A DNA stretch of 64,000 nt from positions 30,238-94,237 of the forward strand of contig JALHNM010000002.1 of assembly GCA_022843485.1 (NCBI GenBank). Reading direction: 5' to 3'. Shown here one piece after another: positions 1 to 7,024 of this stretch. This DNA is from Fimbriimonadaceae bacterium. Lineage in GTDB: Bacteria > Armatimonadota > Fimbriimonadia > Fimbriimonadales > Fimbriimonadaceae. The notes beneath the pieces were generated by a model. The model saw only the letters and a program-made list of their open reading frames with translations, made no database searches and was not told where the DNA came from. Each line of letters opens with the position of its first letter. Position 1 is the stretch's first letter. A program made the translations under genes and the position numbers.

Positions 1-2
1 GG

Positions 3-125
3 ACCGGCGTGGAAGGCACGGGCACCCTCGCGGGCGACGACCTGAACTTCACGTTCAGCTTCGACGGCCTCGACTGGGAGATCGGCGCTTTCCGCTACAC
101 CGACTTCGGCCTCGACGAAGACTGA
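3..125 (+). CDS. C-terminal end of an unidentified protein (partial)
   Basis: An open frame runs in from the left edge and stops with TGA at 123-125, giving the last 40 residues of a protein that begins outside the window. The fragment is rich in Gly, Asp and aromatic residues (ending ...YTDFGLDED) and resembles the beta-rich tail of a secreted or surface protein, but no family can be named from it. A stem-loop at 161-189 follows the stop and fits a transcript end. Codon use is like the rest of the window. Confidence 0.6.
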   Translation, partial: TGVEGTGTLAGDDLNFTFSFDGLDWEIGAFRYTDFGLDED

Positions 126-160
126 AGCCGTTCCTTTGGCCCCGTTTCCTTGGCCATTGC

Positions 161-189
161 GGGGACCGTCCCTTCGGGGGCGGTCTCCC
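161..189 (+). terminator. stem-loop after the partial gene
   Basis: GGGGACCG pairs with CGGTCTCC around a C-rich/G-rich inner stem and a TTCG loop. It lies 36 bases after the stop of the left-edge gene and before the oppositely oriented tRNA. No T-run follows, so termination is probable rather than certain. Confidence 0.45.
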
Positions 190-242
190 GTTCGTGCCGG
201 CCCTGGGCCGGACTCCCCTCCCTTGGAGCAGCGCGAGAGGGT

Positions 243-319
<77 letters not shown>

Positions 320-405
320 CTGGGAACTATCCCATCACCGGGGCCCCCCCGTCAACCCCGCTGGGCCCCGTGGCCGGGAAAGGGGCCTGATGGCACCCTA
401 GCGAG

Positions 406-411
406 TAAAGT
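406..411 (+). promoter_or_regulatory. -10-like hexamer before the HisB-family gene
   Basis: TAAAGT ends 8 bases before the ATG at 420; no Shine-Dalgarno lies between them. It fits the window-wide pattern of leaderless or nearly leaderless starts. Confidence 0.5.
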
Positions 412-419
412 AGCGCGAC

Positions 420-1022
420 ATGGGCAAGGGCTCAACGAACGTGCGCTATGCCGAGGTCGATCGGGAAGTGCCGGGCGCACGCGTCCACGTCGTCCTCGAC
501 CTCGACAGCGGCCACCGGTGCGACGCCAATACCGGCGTCCCGTTCTTCGACGAGCTCCTCGCCCACCTCGCCCGCTACGCCGGCATCGGCCTTGGGGTGT
601 CGCTCGAGCCCGACGGCCCCGTCGGCCACCACCGAGTCATCGAGACTGTCGGCCTGTGCTTCGGCCTCGCGATCCAACGGGCCCTCGAGGACTCCGAGGC
701 TGTTGTCGGGACCGGGGACGCCCAGATCCCCGCCGGAGACGCGCTCGTGTCCTGTGCCCTCGACCTCGACGGCCGTCCGTTCCTCGGCTGGCACGTCGAG
801 CTCCAGCAAACCCTCGTCGCCGGGCTCGAGAGCGAGAACGTCCGCCAGTTCTTCGAGTCGTGCGCCCTGTTCGCCGGGGCCTCGCTCCACCTGCGGCGCG
901 AAGCGGGCTATAGCGACCAGCACGTCTGCGAGGCCCTGTTCAAGGCGTTCGGCAAGACCCTCCGCGAGGCCACGAGGCGGGCCGACCCCGGCCACGGCGT
1001 GCCGCTCAAGGGCCGGGGCTGA
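420..1022 (+). CDS. hisB: HisB-family protein (imidazoleglycerol-phosphate dehydratase fold), altered metal site
   Basis: A full-length (200 aa) HisB homologue: NTGVPFFDE (38-45), GHHRVIE (69-75), the CALDLDGRP strand (112-120), RQFF (142-145) and SDQHVCEALFKAF (165-177) line up without gaps with the two duplicated halves of the dehydratase. Canonical enzymes make imidazole acetol-phosphate in histidine synthesis using two Mn ions held by FFDH, HHxxE, HFF and HHxxE. Here four of those ligand positions differ: Glu45 for His, Arg72 for His, Gln143 for His, Gln167 for His. The family call is firm but dehydratase activity is doubtful; it may be a paralogue with another role. No other his gene is in the window. 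The selenoprotein gene starts 17 bases after its stop, suggesting co-transcription. Confidence 0.85.
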   Translation: MGKGSTNVRYAEVDREVPGARVHVVLDLDSGHRCDANTGVPFFDELLAHLARYAGIGLGVSLEPDGPVGHHRVIETVGLCFGLAIQRALEDSEAVVGTGDAQIPAGDALVSCALDLDGRPFLGWHVELQQTLVAGLESENVRQFFESCALFAGASLHLRREAGYSDQHVCEALFKAFGKTLREATRRADPGHGVPLKGRG

Positions 1023-1039
1023 GGTACCCTGGGCAGCCC

Positions 1040-1297
1040 ATGGTCGTCACCGTCACGTTCTGCATGGCGTGAAACTACGCCCCTCGCGCCGCCGGTCTGG
1101 CGGAGCAACTGTTCACCGCCTTCCAATCCCCCGTGGGGCAGCAGGGCCAACTGGAGTCCGTCACGCTCGTCCCCGGCGGCGGCGGGGTGTTCGACGTCCG
1201 GGTCGACGGGGACTTGGTCTATTCGAAACACCAAACCGGCCGCCACGCCGAGCCAGGCGAAGTCCTCGCCCTCATCAAGGACCGACTCCACCCCTAG
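1040..1297 (+). CDS. SelW/Rdx-family selenoprotein with in-frame UGA (selenocysteine)
   Basis: ATG at 1040 opens an 85-codon frame ending in TAG at 1295-1297 if the TGA at 1070-1072 is read as selenocysteine. The N terminus is MVVTVTFCMA-U-NYAPRAAGL, i.e. beta strand, CxxU, then helix. This is the redox motif and fold start of the SelT/SelW/SelH (Rdx) family, which is typically about 85 aa long. The remainder (strand LESVTLVPGGGGVFDVRVDGDLVYS, then TGRHAEPGEVLALIKDRL) also matches: the family ends with a G-x-F-E/D-V strand, a KxxxxRFP-like turn and a C-terminal helix. A stem CCGCC/GGCGG with loop GGTCT follows the TGA by 21 bases and fits a bacterial SECIS. The likely role is a thiol/selenol oxidoreductase. 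selA/B/C/D are not in this window. It sits 17 bases after the HisB-family stop. Confidence 0.85.
1089..1103 (+). promoter_or_regulatory. candidate bacterial SECIS element
   Basis: Perfect 5-bp stem CCGCC (1089-1093) / GGCGG (1099-1103) closing a GGTCT loop. The loop begins 21 bases after the UGA codon, inside the 16-37 base range known for bacterial SECIS. A G at the loop's first positions followed by U is the SelB-recognised feature, as in the fdhF element. Confidence 0.75.
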
Positions 1298-1329
1298 ACT
1301 CCCTTGGAGTGCGTGAGCTCGCTAACGAC

Positions 1330-1376
1330 GGACTGCGTGAGCTCGCTCACGCTCTGGAGTAGTGTGCTCGCACACC
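1330..1376 (+). repeat. two-hairpin 3'-end element, diverged copy
   Basis: GCGTGAG/CTCACGC hairpin, linker TCTGGAGTAG, then GTGTG-CTCG-CACAC hairpin. It has the same architecture as the copies at 29317 and 31620, but the stem bases have changed on both sides so that pairing is kept. It lies 33 bases after the selenoprotein stop; a partial duplicate of the first arm precedes it (1305-1325). Confidence 0.65.
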
Positions 1377-1447
1377 CCGCGAGCGAAGCGAGCCCCGCCG
1401 CTAGGTCCCGGCCGAGCCCCGGGCCCCGATGACCGTAGGAGAGCGGT

Positions 1448-2092
1448 GTGGAGCAGGTCATCGCTTTCGTCCGCGACCTCGACCGGCACATCGGCGAACT
1501 CGCGGCTCAGACCGGGCCCCTGTTCCCACTCCTCCTCTTCGCCTATGGCTTCTTCCAGACCGGCCTCGTCATCGGCCCTCTGATCCCCGGCAACGCCGTT
1601 GTCTTCGCGGTCGGAGTGCTCGCCTCGGGTGCGAAGCTCATCGACCCCTGGCTCGCCTTCTCCACCATGGCCCTCGGCGCTGCCCTCGGCAACGTCGCGA
1701 ACTATGGCCAGGGCGTCGCCTTTGGACGCCACCTCTTCGACCTCGAGAAGGGCTTCCTGACCGCGAAGAACCTGGCCAAGACCGAAGAGTTCTTCGCCCG
1801 GTACGGCGGCCGGGCCATGCTCCTCTCCCCGTTCCTCCCGTTCGTCCGGTCGTTCGCCCCGTTCGTGGCCGGCCTTGCCCGCATGCCCCTCGGTCCGTTC
1901 ACCGTGAGCGGCACGGTCGGCGCCGTCGTCTGGATCGGTGCCCTCGTGGCGGCGGGAGCCGTCTTCGGAAAGGTCCCTGGGGTCCGCGAGAACATCGGCC
2001 TCGCCGTCGTCGGGTTCTCACTCCTGGTCGTGGCGAAAATCGTGTTCGACGCCCTCCGGAGGCGTGCCCGACGCCCCGCCCCTCTCGGGTAA
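1448..2092 (+). CDS. DedA/VTT-family membrane protein
   Basis: A 214-aa polytopic membrane protein starting with GTG; AGGAG at 1437-1441 is a plausible ribosome site. It shows the DedA/SNARE-associated layout: an N-terminal re-entrant segment with P-x-x-P-G-N (GPLIPGNAVVFAVG, about 43-57), a GAALGNVANYGQG helix start (about 77-90), then the signature FFARYGGRAMLLSPFLPFVR (115-134) with the conserved Pro-Arg, and the AGLARM segment, followed by a last helix and a basic tail. DedA proteins support envelope homeostasis, proton-dependent transport and lipid-carrier flipping. Substrate cannot be deduced. Confidence 0.88.
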   Translation: MEQVIAFVRDLDRHIGELAAQTGPLFPLLLFAYGFFQTGLVIGPLIPGNAVVFAVGVLASGAKLIDPWLAFSTMALGAALGNVANYGQGVAFGRHLFDLEKGFLTAKNLAKTEEFFARYGGRAMLLSPFLPFVRSFAPFVAGLARMPLGPFTVSGTVGAVVWIGALVAAGAVFGKVPGVRENIGLAVVGFSLLVVAKIVFDALRRRARRPAPLG

Positions 2093-2095
2093 ATT
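2090..2095 (+). promoter_or_regulatory. -10-like hexamer before the small lipoprotein
   Basis: TAAATT ends 7 bases before the ATG at 2103, inside the last codons of the DedA gene. No Shine-Dalgarno is present, which fits a leaderless start. Confidence 0.5.
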
Positions 2096-2102
2096 CTGCT
2101 CG

Positions 2103-2225
2103 ATGGCACGTTGGATCATGGCCCTCCTCGCGCTTGGCGTCCTCGCTTACGGCTGCGCCCCCGAAGGGGGCGACGACGAGGACTCCGAGAAGCCCGCCGC
2201 CGCGAAGGAAGAGGACTCGGACTAA
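2103..2225 (+). CDS. small acidic lipoprotein (40 aa)
   Basis: Forty codons: MARWIMALLALGVLAYGC is a short signal sequence with a lipobox-like end (cleavage before Cys18, Tyr at -2 being unusual), followed by a very acidic tail of Asp, Glu, Lys and Ala. A -10-like hexamer sits 7 bases upstream. Its stop overlaps by 4 bases the stop of the oppositely oriented transporter gene. Function unknown; short size leaves some doubt that it is translated. Confidence 0.55.
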   Translation: MARWIMALLALGVLAYGCAPEGGDDEDSEKPAAAKEEDSD

Positions 2226-3682
2226 GCCAGCCCGAGCAGCGGGAGGATGACCCGCAGGCACCCGAGCGTCACCAAGAACCCGAGGACGTCGAACACGAAC
2301 CCGCGGCGGAACATCACGCCCGGCGGGATCAGCCCCGTGCTGTAGACGATGGCGTTCGGCGCCGTGCTGATCGGGAGCATGAACCCGAGGCTCGCCCCCA
2401 CCGTCGCCCCCAGGGCCGCCGGAACCGGCGACACCCCCGCCGCGTTCGAGAGGGCGATCGCCACGGGCACCACCGTGGTGGCTGAGGCCGTATTGCTCGC
2501 GAGCTCGCTCAGCGCGATCGCCAGGGCGATCGAAAGGGCGGTGATCGCCCAGACGTCCCGCGCCCCCGTCGCCGCCGCGAGACCCTCCCCGATCACCTGA
2601 GCCAAACCCGAGTCGAACGTCGCCTTCCCCAGGGCCAGGCCCCCCGCGAAGAGCAGGATCGTCCCCCACTCGATCCTCGTCGCCCGGGCCCAGGTCATCA
2701 CCCGACCCCCTTCTAACCCCTTGGCCGGCCACACGAAGAGCACGGTGGCCCCGAGCAGGGCCGCCACCGCCTCCGGCACCCGGGCCGTGAGGGCCTTCGC
2801 CACCGGCGACTCCGATCCTAGTGCGTACTCCACGAGCCCCGGCGCCACCCAGAACGTGAGGGCCACGAGGAAGGCTCCCAGGGCCCCCTTCTCGGCGTCG
2901 CTGAAGCGCCCGACCTTGGCGTACTCCTCCTTCGCGTGCTCGTGGGCTCGGGCGGTCTCCGGCTGGGCTCCCCGCAGCGGTCGCCGTAGCTGGAGCCAGG
3001 CCAGGAGCAGCATCACCGCCGTCACCGGCATCGCGAAGACAGCCCACTCGACGAAGTTCACCGAGACCCCGGTCGCCTCCCTGACGAGCGCGACGCCGAT
3101 CACGTTCGGCGGCGTCCCGATGATCGTCCCGACCGCGATGCTCGAGCCCCACGTGAGCATCAGGAGCACCGAGGTCGAGACCGGGTCCCCCCGCCCTTCG
3201 TGGCCGACCTCCTTCAAGATCGTCCGCCCGATCGGGAGCAGCATCGCCGTTGTGGCGGTGTTGCTCACGAAGAGGCTCAGCACGCACGCGATGGCCCCCA
3301 GCGAAAGGAGCGTGGAGGAGAGGCTCCGGGTCGCCCAGGGCTTGCTCATGAGCCAGTACGCCGCCCGCCGGTCGAGCCCTGAGTCCTCCATCGCCTTCGC
3401 GATGATGAAACTCCCGATGAAAAGGACGATGATCTGGTCGCCGTAGGCCCCGAACGCCTCGCGGCCCGGCAGGCCCCCGAGCAGGACGAGCAGCGTGGTC
3501 GAGAGCAGGGCTGTGACGGCGAGCGGAAGGGCCTCGGTGACCCAGAGCGCCACCGTCGCCGCGAAAACGGACGCTACGACCTGCTGCTGGTCGGTCAGCC
3601 CCCCGGTCAAGAGCCAGACGACCCCGAACGCCCCGACGCCCCAGAGGAGCTTCAGCCAGCCACCGGACTCGGTCTTGCTCAC
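2222..3682 (-). CDS. SLC13/DASS-family anion:sodium symporter
   Basis: A 486-aa inner-membrane transporter with about 11-12 hydrophobic segments. The two pseudo-symmetric halves each carry the DASS substrate/sodium motif: SNTATTAMLLPIG (about 120-132) and SNTASATTVVPVAI (about 411-424), plus the WVTEALPLAVTALL segment near the N terminus. DASS proteins move di- or tricarboxylates, sulfate or phosphate with Na+; which one cannot be told here. The ATG overlaps the cutC stop by 4 bases (ATGA), so cutC and this gene form an operon transcribed leftwards. Confidence 0.88.
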   Translation of the reverse strand: MSKTESGGWLKLLWGVGAFGVVWLLTGGLTDQQQVVASVFAATVALWVTEALPLAVTALLSTTLLVLLGGLPGREAFGAYGDQIIVLFIGSFIIAKAMEDSGLDRRAAYWLMSKPWATRSLSSTLLSLGAIACVLSLFVSNTATTAMLLPIGRTILKEVGHEGRGDPVSTSVLLMLTWGSSIAVGTIIGTPPNVIGVALVREATGVSVNFVEWAVFAMPVTAVMLLLAWLQLRRPLRGAQPETARAHEHAKEEYAKVGRFSDAEKGALGAFLVALTFWVAPGLVEYALGSESPVAKALTARVPEAVAALLGATVLFVWPAKGLEGGRVMTWARATRIEWGTILLFAGGLALGKATFDSGLAQVIGEGLAAATGARDVWAITALSIALAIALSELASNTASATTVVPVAIALSNAAGVSPVPAALGATVGASLGFMLPISTAPNAIVYSTGLIPPGVMFRRGFVFDVLGFLVTLGCLRVILPLLGLA

Positions 3683-4395
3683 TGGGGCCCAGTTTGCCCG
3701 AGACCGAGCGCCAAGCGCATCGCCGCGATCCGTGCGGGTAAGGGAGCAAAGTCCTCAGCCCCGCCATACCCGGGTCGCCCGCTCGCCTCTCGCATCGAGA
3801 AGTGCAGCTCACGGCACCCGGCGTCCACGAGAAGGCGCGCGTTCTCCGGCCGCACGCCCCCGCCGGCCAGGATCGTCAGCCGACCCGCCGACCGCTGGAC
3901 CAGTCGCCGCAACCCGCTGAGCCCAGTGACGACGTCGGCCTCGCCCCCGCTCGTCAGCACCCGTGCGAACCCCGTCTCGACCAACGCCTCGAGCGCCTCG
4001 TCCAGGTCCGGTGTCATGTCGAACACCCGGTGGAAGGCGACCGGCTTCCCCTCGGCGGCTTCGACCAATTCCCGGTTCCGCGCCCGGTCGACCCGCCCGT
4101 CCGCCGCGAGCACCCCGCACACGATCTCGTCCGCCCCCGCCCGGACGAGCGATCGCACGTCCCGCACCGCGGCCCGGAAGTCCGGCTCTGGCGGATCGGC
4201 CCGGCCTTCGCGGGTTCGAACCATCGCGACGACCGGCACCTTCACCCGCGCTTTGACCTCCTCGAGCATCCCGATCGACGGCGTGACACCCCCGGTCGGG
4301 AGCGCCGCACACAGCTCGATGCGGTCGATCCCCGCCTCGTCGGCCGCGAAGGCCTCCTCGACCGACGCGCAGCACGCTTCGAGCAGAACCTCCAT
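3679..4395 (-). CDS. cutC: CutC family protein
   Basis: A 238-aa TIM-barrel protein. MEVLLEACCASVEEAFAADE at the N terminus, the IELCAALPTGGVTPSIG segment (25-41), VVAMVRTREG (55-64), DEIVCGVLAADGRVD (88-102) and the AGGGVRPENA loop (about 177-186) are the CutC signatures. CutC was named for copper homeostasis in E. coli, but direct involvement is disputed. It is the first gene of a leftward operon with the SLC13 transporter, and faces a Tat phosphoesterase gene across a 97-bp divergent gap that holds a perfect 27-bp dyad. Confidence 0.92.
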   Translation of the reverse strand: MEVLLEACCASVEEAFAADEAGIDRIELCAALPTGGVTPSIGMLEEVKARVKVPVVAMVRTREGRADPPEPDFRAAVRDVRSLVRAGADEIVCGVLAADGRVDRARNRELVEAAEGKPVAFHRVFDMTPDLDEALEALVETGFARVLTSGGEADVVTGLSGLRRLVQRSAGRLTILAGGGVRPENARLLVDAGCRELHFSMREASGRPGYGGAEDFAPLPARIAAMRLALGLGQTGPQ

Positions 4396-4404
4396 CCCGG
4401 GCCG

Positions 4405-4410
4405 AGCCTA
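4405..4410 (-). promoter_or_regulatory. -10-like hexamer before cutC
   Basis: On the minus strand TAGGCT ends 9 bases before the cutC ATG, with no Shine-Dalgarno between. Transcription would start within about 2-3 bases of the start codon. Confidence 0.45.
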
Positions 4411-4443
4411 CGCGCCCTCCTCGCGTGGGGCCTGGGCCCCCGG

Positions 4444-4470
4444 GCACCGTTAAGGCGACCTTAACGGTGC
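4444..4470. promoter_or_regulatory. perfect 27-bp dyad between divergent genes
   Basis: GCACCGTTAAGG, CGA, CCTTAACGGTGC: a 12-bp perfect inverted repeat with a 3-base centre, placed between the divergent cutC and phosphoesterase starts. AT content at the arm cores is high for this genome. Position suggests an operator shared by both promoters; a transcribed hairpin is the alternative. Confidence 0.5.
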
Positions 4471-4492
4471 GCAGGGTAGTTTCTGCACACTC

Positions 4493-5509
4493 ATGGACAC
4501 GAAGATCTCGCGCCGCGGGCTATTGAAGGGGGTCGGGTCCGCCGCTGCCGTCGCCGGTCTCGCCGGGGCCCTCCCGCGACTCGCCGAGGGCCAGCCCGCC
4601 CGCCGCCGCGCACTCCGGGTAGCCCACCTCACGGACATGCACGTCTTCGCCGACCGGCCCGAGTCGGATCAGGGGATCGAGTTCACCGTCGACCACCTGC
4701 TCTCCCTCTCCGACGGCCCCGGCTTGGTCCTCACCGGCGGCGACAACCTCACTGGCACGATGTCCCAGCCGCTCGAGGCCGCCGTCTCGATGCGCGACCG
4801 CTGGAAGAAGGCCTTCCTCAACCGGGTGAAGCTCCCCATGCTCCACTGCACGGGCAACCACGACGTCTGGGGATGGAACAAGCAGCGCAGCGGCTCCACG
4901 GGCGAGGAGCCCCTTTGGGGCAAGGCCTGGGCCCGCGACCAGTTCGAGCTCGACCGCCTCAGCTACGCCCACGAGCAGGCCGGGTGGAAGTTCATCGTAC
5001 TCGACTCGGTCCAGCCCGCCGGCGACCGGTACGAGGGCGGCATCGACCCCGAGCAGTTCGAGTGGCTCCAGGGTGAACTCAAGGCCACACCGGCCTCGAC
5101 GCCAGTGCTCGTGCTGTCGCACATCCCCGTGACCGGGATCAGCCCGCTGATCGTCGATGCGAGCCCGGCCGAGAACGGGCACCTCGTTCCCTACGGCTCG
5201 ATCCTGCGCAACCAGTACGAGGTCGTGCGACTCTTCGCCGACCACCCCCAGGTCAAGCTCGTCCTCGCTGGGCACATCCACTTTCGCGAAGAGGTCAAGG
5301 TGGCCGGGTGTACCTACCTCAACGGCGGCGCGGTGAGCGGCGCCTGGTGGCGCGACCCGGTGGCCGACAACCGGTCTAGGGCCGAGCGCCAACCGGATTC
5401 CCCCCCGCGCCTCGAGCGCGCCCGGCCCGGCTACACCCTTATCGACCTGATGACGGACGGGACCTTCACCCTCGAGACCGTCGATACAGGGTTCAAAGCC
5501 AGCCCCTAG
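4493..5509 (+). CDS. Tat-exported metallophosphoesterase
   Basis: A 338-aa calcineurin-like phosphoesterase. The N terminus MDTKISRRGLLKGVGSAAA is a twin-arginine signal (SRRGLLKG) followed by a hydrophobic stretch ending near residue 35. The dimetal motifs follow in order: HLTDMHV (D-x-H, about 44-50), GGDN (about 82-85), GNHD (about 121-124), the HIP segment (about 209-211) and GHIH (about 260-263). It therefore folds in the cytoplasm with metals and is exported. Substrate unknown (phosphodiester or phosphomonoester). A weak TAGTTT lies 10 bases upstream of the ATG, and the dyad at 4444-4470 is just beyond it. Confidence 0.88.
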   Translation: MDTKISRRGLLKGVGSAAAVAGLAGALPRLAEGQPARRRALRVAHLTDMHVFADRPESDQGIEFTVDHLLSLSDGPGLVLTGGDNLTGTMSQPLEAAVSMRDRWKKAFLNRVKLPMLHCTGNHDVWGWNKQRSGSTGEEPLWGKAWARDQFELDRLSYAHEQAGWKFIVLDSVQPAGDRYEGGIDPEQFEWLQGELKATPASTPVLVLSHIPVTGISPLIVDASPAENGHLVPYGSILRNQYEVVRLFADHPQVKLVLAGHIHFREEVKVAGCTYLNGGAVSGAWWRDPVADNRSRAERQPDSPPRLERARPGYTLIDLMTDGTFTLETVDTGFKASP

Positions 5510-5514
5510 CAGCC

Positions 5515-5543
5515 CCCGCCAGAGGAGCGGGCCACTTTTTTCT
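5515..5543 (+). terminator. weak intrinsic terminator after the phosphoesterase
   Basis: CCCGC pairs with GCGGG over a 7-base loop, followed 4 bases later by a run of six T. The stem is short; the T-run is the main evidence. Confidence 0.4.
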
Positions 5544-5640
5544 CACTTTCTCGCGGGGCCGTGTCACAGAACGGCCCTGCGCTGCGAACGTGAGGGTAAG
5601 GGTCGACCAGCGGTTACGACGGTCGCCCGGAGTGATTGCA

Positions 5641-6243
5641 ATGAACAAGAAGGTCCTCATCACCGCCCTCCTCGTCGCTTCGGCGGCCGCTTCGCAGGCC
5701 AGCTTCACCGTCGCCAACTTTTTCGACCCGACCACCAGCGGATCGCAGGTCATGTTCACGTTCGACATGGACACCATGACCCTGTTCGGCGAGTGGCAGG
5801 TCGACGGTCTGACCGTCGAGACCCCGGGCTTCGTCGGTGGGGGTCAGGTGCAGAACGCCCGCTTCACGATGGGCCCGGTCGGTGTGACCGAGGTCATCGC
5901 CGGCACGCTCTACACGATCAACGCCGGTGAAGTCAAGTTCTGGACGAGCGACCCGTCGACCCCGTTCTTCACGATCGACTTCGGGTCGGGCCAGTTCCTC
6001 AACCCGTTCGTCGCCGGGGCGAGCGAGCTTCGAGGCGACGTCGTCGACTTCAGCGGCCCGAACGTCCCCGGTGGGCTGAGCCAGGAGCAGTTCGCGTTCA
6101 ACTTCGCGAACACGAACCGGGTCGGCAACAAGTTCACCTACACCGCCGCCTTCACTTCGAGCGCAGTGCCGGAGCCGGCCACGCTCCTCGTGCTCGGCAG
6201 CGCCATCGGGATGCTCGCCGCACGCCGCCGCGCCGCTCGCTGA
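5641..6243 (+). CDS. PEP-CTERM sorting-domain protein
   Basis: A 200-aa secreted protein. MNKKVLITALLVASAAASQA is a signal peptide with cleavage after about residue 20. The body is beta-rich with no recognised domain. The C terminus VPEPATLLVLGSAIGMLAAR plus a basic tail is a textbook PEP-CTERM signal (V-P-E-P, hydrophobic helix, Arg cluster), removed by exosortase. The ATG at 5641 is preferred over an in-frame GTG at 5590 because the signal peptide begins here and GGAG lies about 9 bases upstream. No exosortase gene is in the window. A strong terminator follows at 6283-6316. Confidence 0.88.
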   Translation: MNKKVLITALLVASAAASQASFTVANFFDPTTSGSQVMFTFDMDTMTLFGEWQVDGLTVETPGFVGGGQVQNARFTMGPVGVTEVIAGTLYTINAGEVKFWTSDPSTPFFTIDFGSGQFLNPFVAGASELRGDVVDFSGPNVPGGLSQEQFAFNFANTNRVGNKFTYTAAFTSSAVPEPATLLVLGSAIGMLAARRRAAR

Positions 6244-6282
6244 GCCCCGACCGACACCGCACAAACGAAAGGTATCTCACTT

Positions 6283-6316
6283 GCGCCCTCGGCCCTCGGC
6301 CGTGGGCGCCTTTTTT
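6283..6316 (+). terminator. rho-independent terminator after the PEP-CTERM gene
   Basis: GCGCCC (6283-6288) pairs with GGGCGC (6304-6309), with an inner CGGCC-rich stem, and is followed by TTTTTT at 6311-6316. This is the clearest intrinsic terminator in the window. Confidence 0.85.
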
Positions 6317-6325
6317 CGTAGGGGA

Positions 6326-6331
6326 TAGACT
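6326..6331 (+). promoter_or_regulatory. -10-like hexamer, leaderless start
   Basis: TAGACT ends 6 bases before the GTG at 6338. Spacing places transcription start on the start codon. Confidence 0.5.
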
Positions 6332-6337
6332 CGGGTC

Positions 6338-7024
6338 GTGTACGCCGCTGTGCTCTTCGCCCTCGTCGCCGCCTTCAGCCCGAACCCGGCCCAACAAGAC
6401 CGAGACCCCAAGCTCGGGAAGTCCGACGCCGAGATCGTCGCCCTCGGCCGCGAAGCGTGGGGTGACCTCTACGCCCGGGAGGTCGGAGGGAGCACGGCTG
6501 CCATGGCCCAAGCCGAGGACGTCTTCGGCGAGGCGCACACGCGGGTCAACGACCTCGCCCTCGCCAAGCTCCCGGCGGCTCGCCAGGCGTCGGTCAAGGC
6601 TGTCCGCGCAGCCGGCCGAGACGTCGGGAACGGGCTCGTCTCGCTCGGCGCCGCGTTCTCAGGCGGCGGGACAATGTGGATCCCCGTCGAAGCCGCCGTC
6701 CCCGCGACCGTCGAGGCCCTCGTCGCCCGGCTCGCCAAGACCCCCGGCGCGGCAAACGCCAAGAAGGCTGACCAAGGTTGGGCCTCCGCCCGGAACGTGC
6801 TCGACCGCCTCGCAAAGAAGATCGAGGCCGACCGCAAAGACCTCGAGGAGATGAGCCTCGGCGACCAGACGTCCTACGCCCGGGCCCGCGCGGCTCACCG
6901 GACGACCTCCCAGGCCGTGGCGAAGCTCCGGGCGGCCGCGGCGAAGCTTCCTGGCGACGGCCCGATGCTGGTTGCGGCCTGGTGTACCGCTCGCCTCCGC
7001 GTCACGCTCGAAGAGGCCCCCTAG
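6338..7024 (+). CDS. secreted alpha-helical protein of unknown function
   Basis: A 228-aa protein starting with GTG. MYAAVLFALVAAFSPNPAQQ is a short signal sequence. The rest is Ala/Lys/Glu-rich and predicted helical, with a possible coiled coil around residues 145-200 (LDRLAKKIEADRKDLEEM and the following AVAKLRAAAAKL). I do not recognise a family. The start is supported by a -10-like hexamer 6 bases upstream and no alternative. Its stop overlaps by 4 bases the stop of the convergent CorA gene. Confidence 0.65.
   Translation: MYAAVLFALVAAFSPNPAQQDRDPKLGKSDAEIVALGREAWGDLYAREVGGSTAAMAQAEDVFGEAHTRVNDLALAKLPAARQASVKAVRAAGRDVGNGLVSLGAAFSGGGTMWIPVEAAVPATVEALVARLAKTPGAANAKKADQGWASARNVLDRLAKKIEADRKDLEEMSLGDQTSYARARAAHRTTSQAVAKLRAAAAKLPGDGPMLVAAWCTARLRVTLEEAP

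Noticed and set aside
1070..1072. TGA as a true stop making a 10-residue peptide followed by a pseudogene
   Set aside because: The TGA sits exactly at the redox position of a CxxU motif, the frame continues for 74 codons with family-like sequence and a SECIS-type hairpin follows at the right distance.
1899..3812. Long antisense frame of about 640 codons across the DASS transporter region
   Set aside because: Arg/Gly-rich translation with no motif, antisense and out of frame to real genes; a GC shadow.
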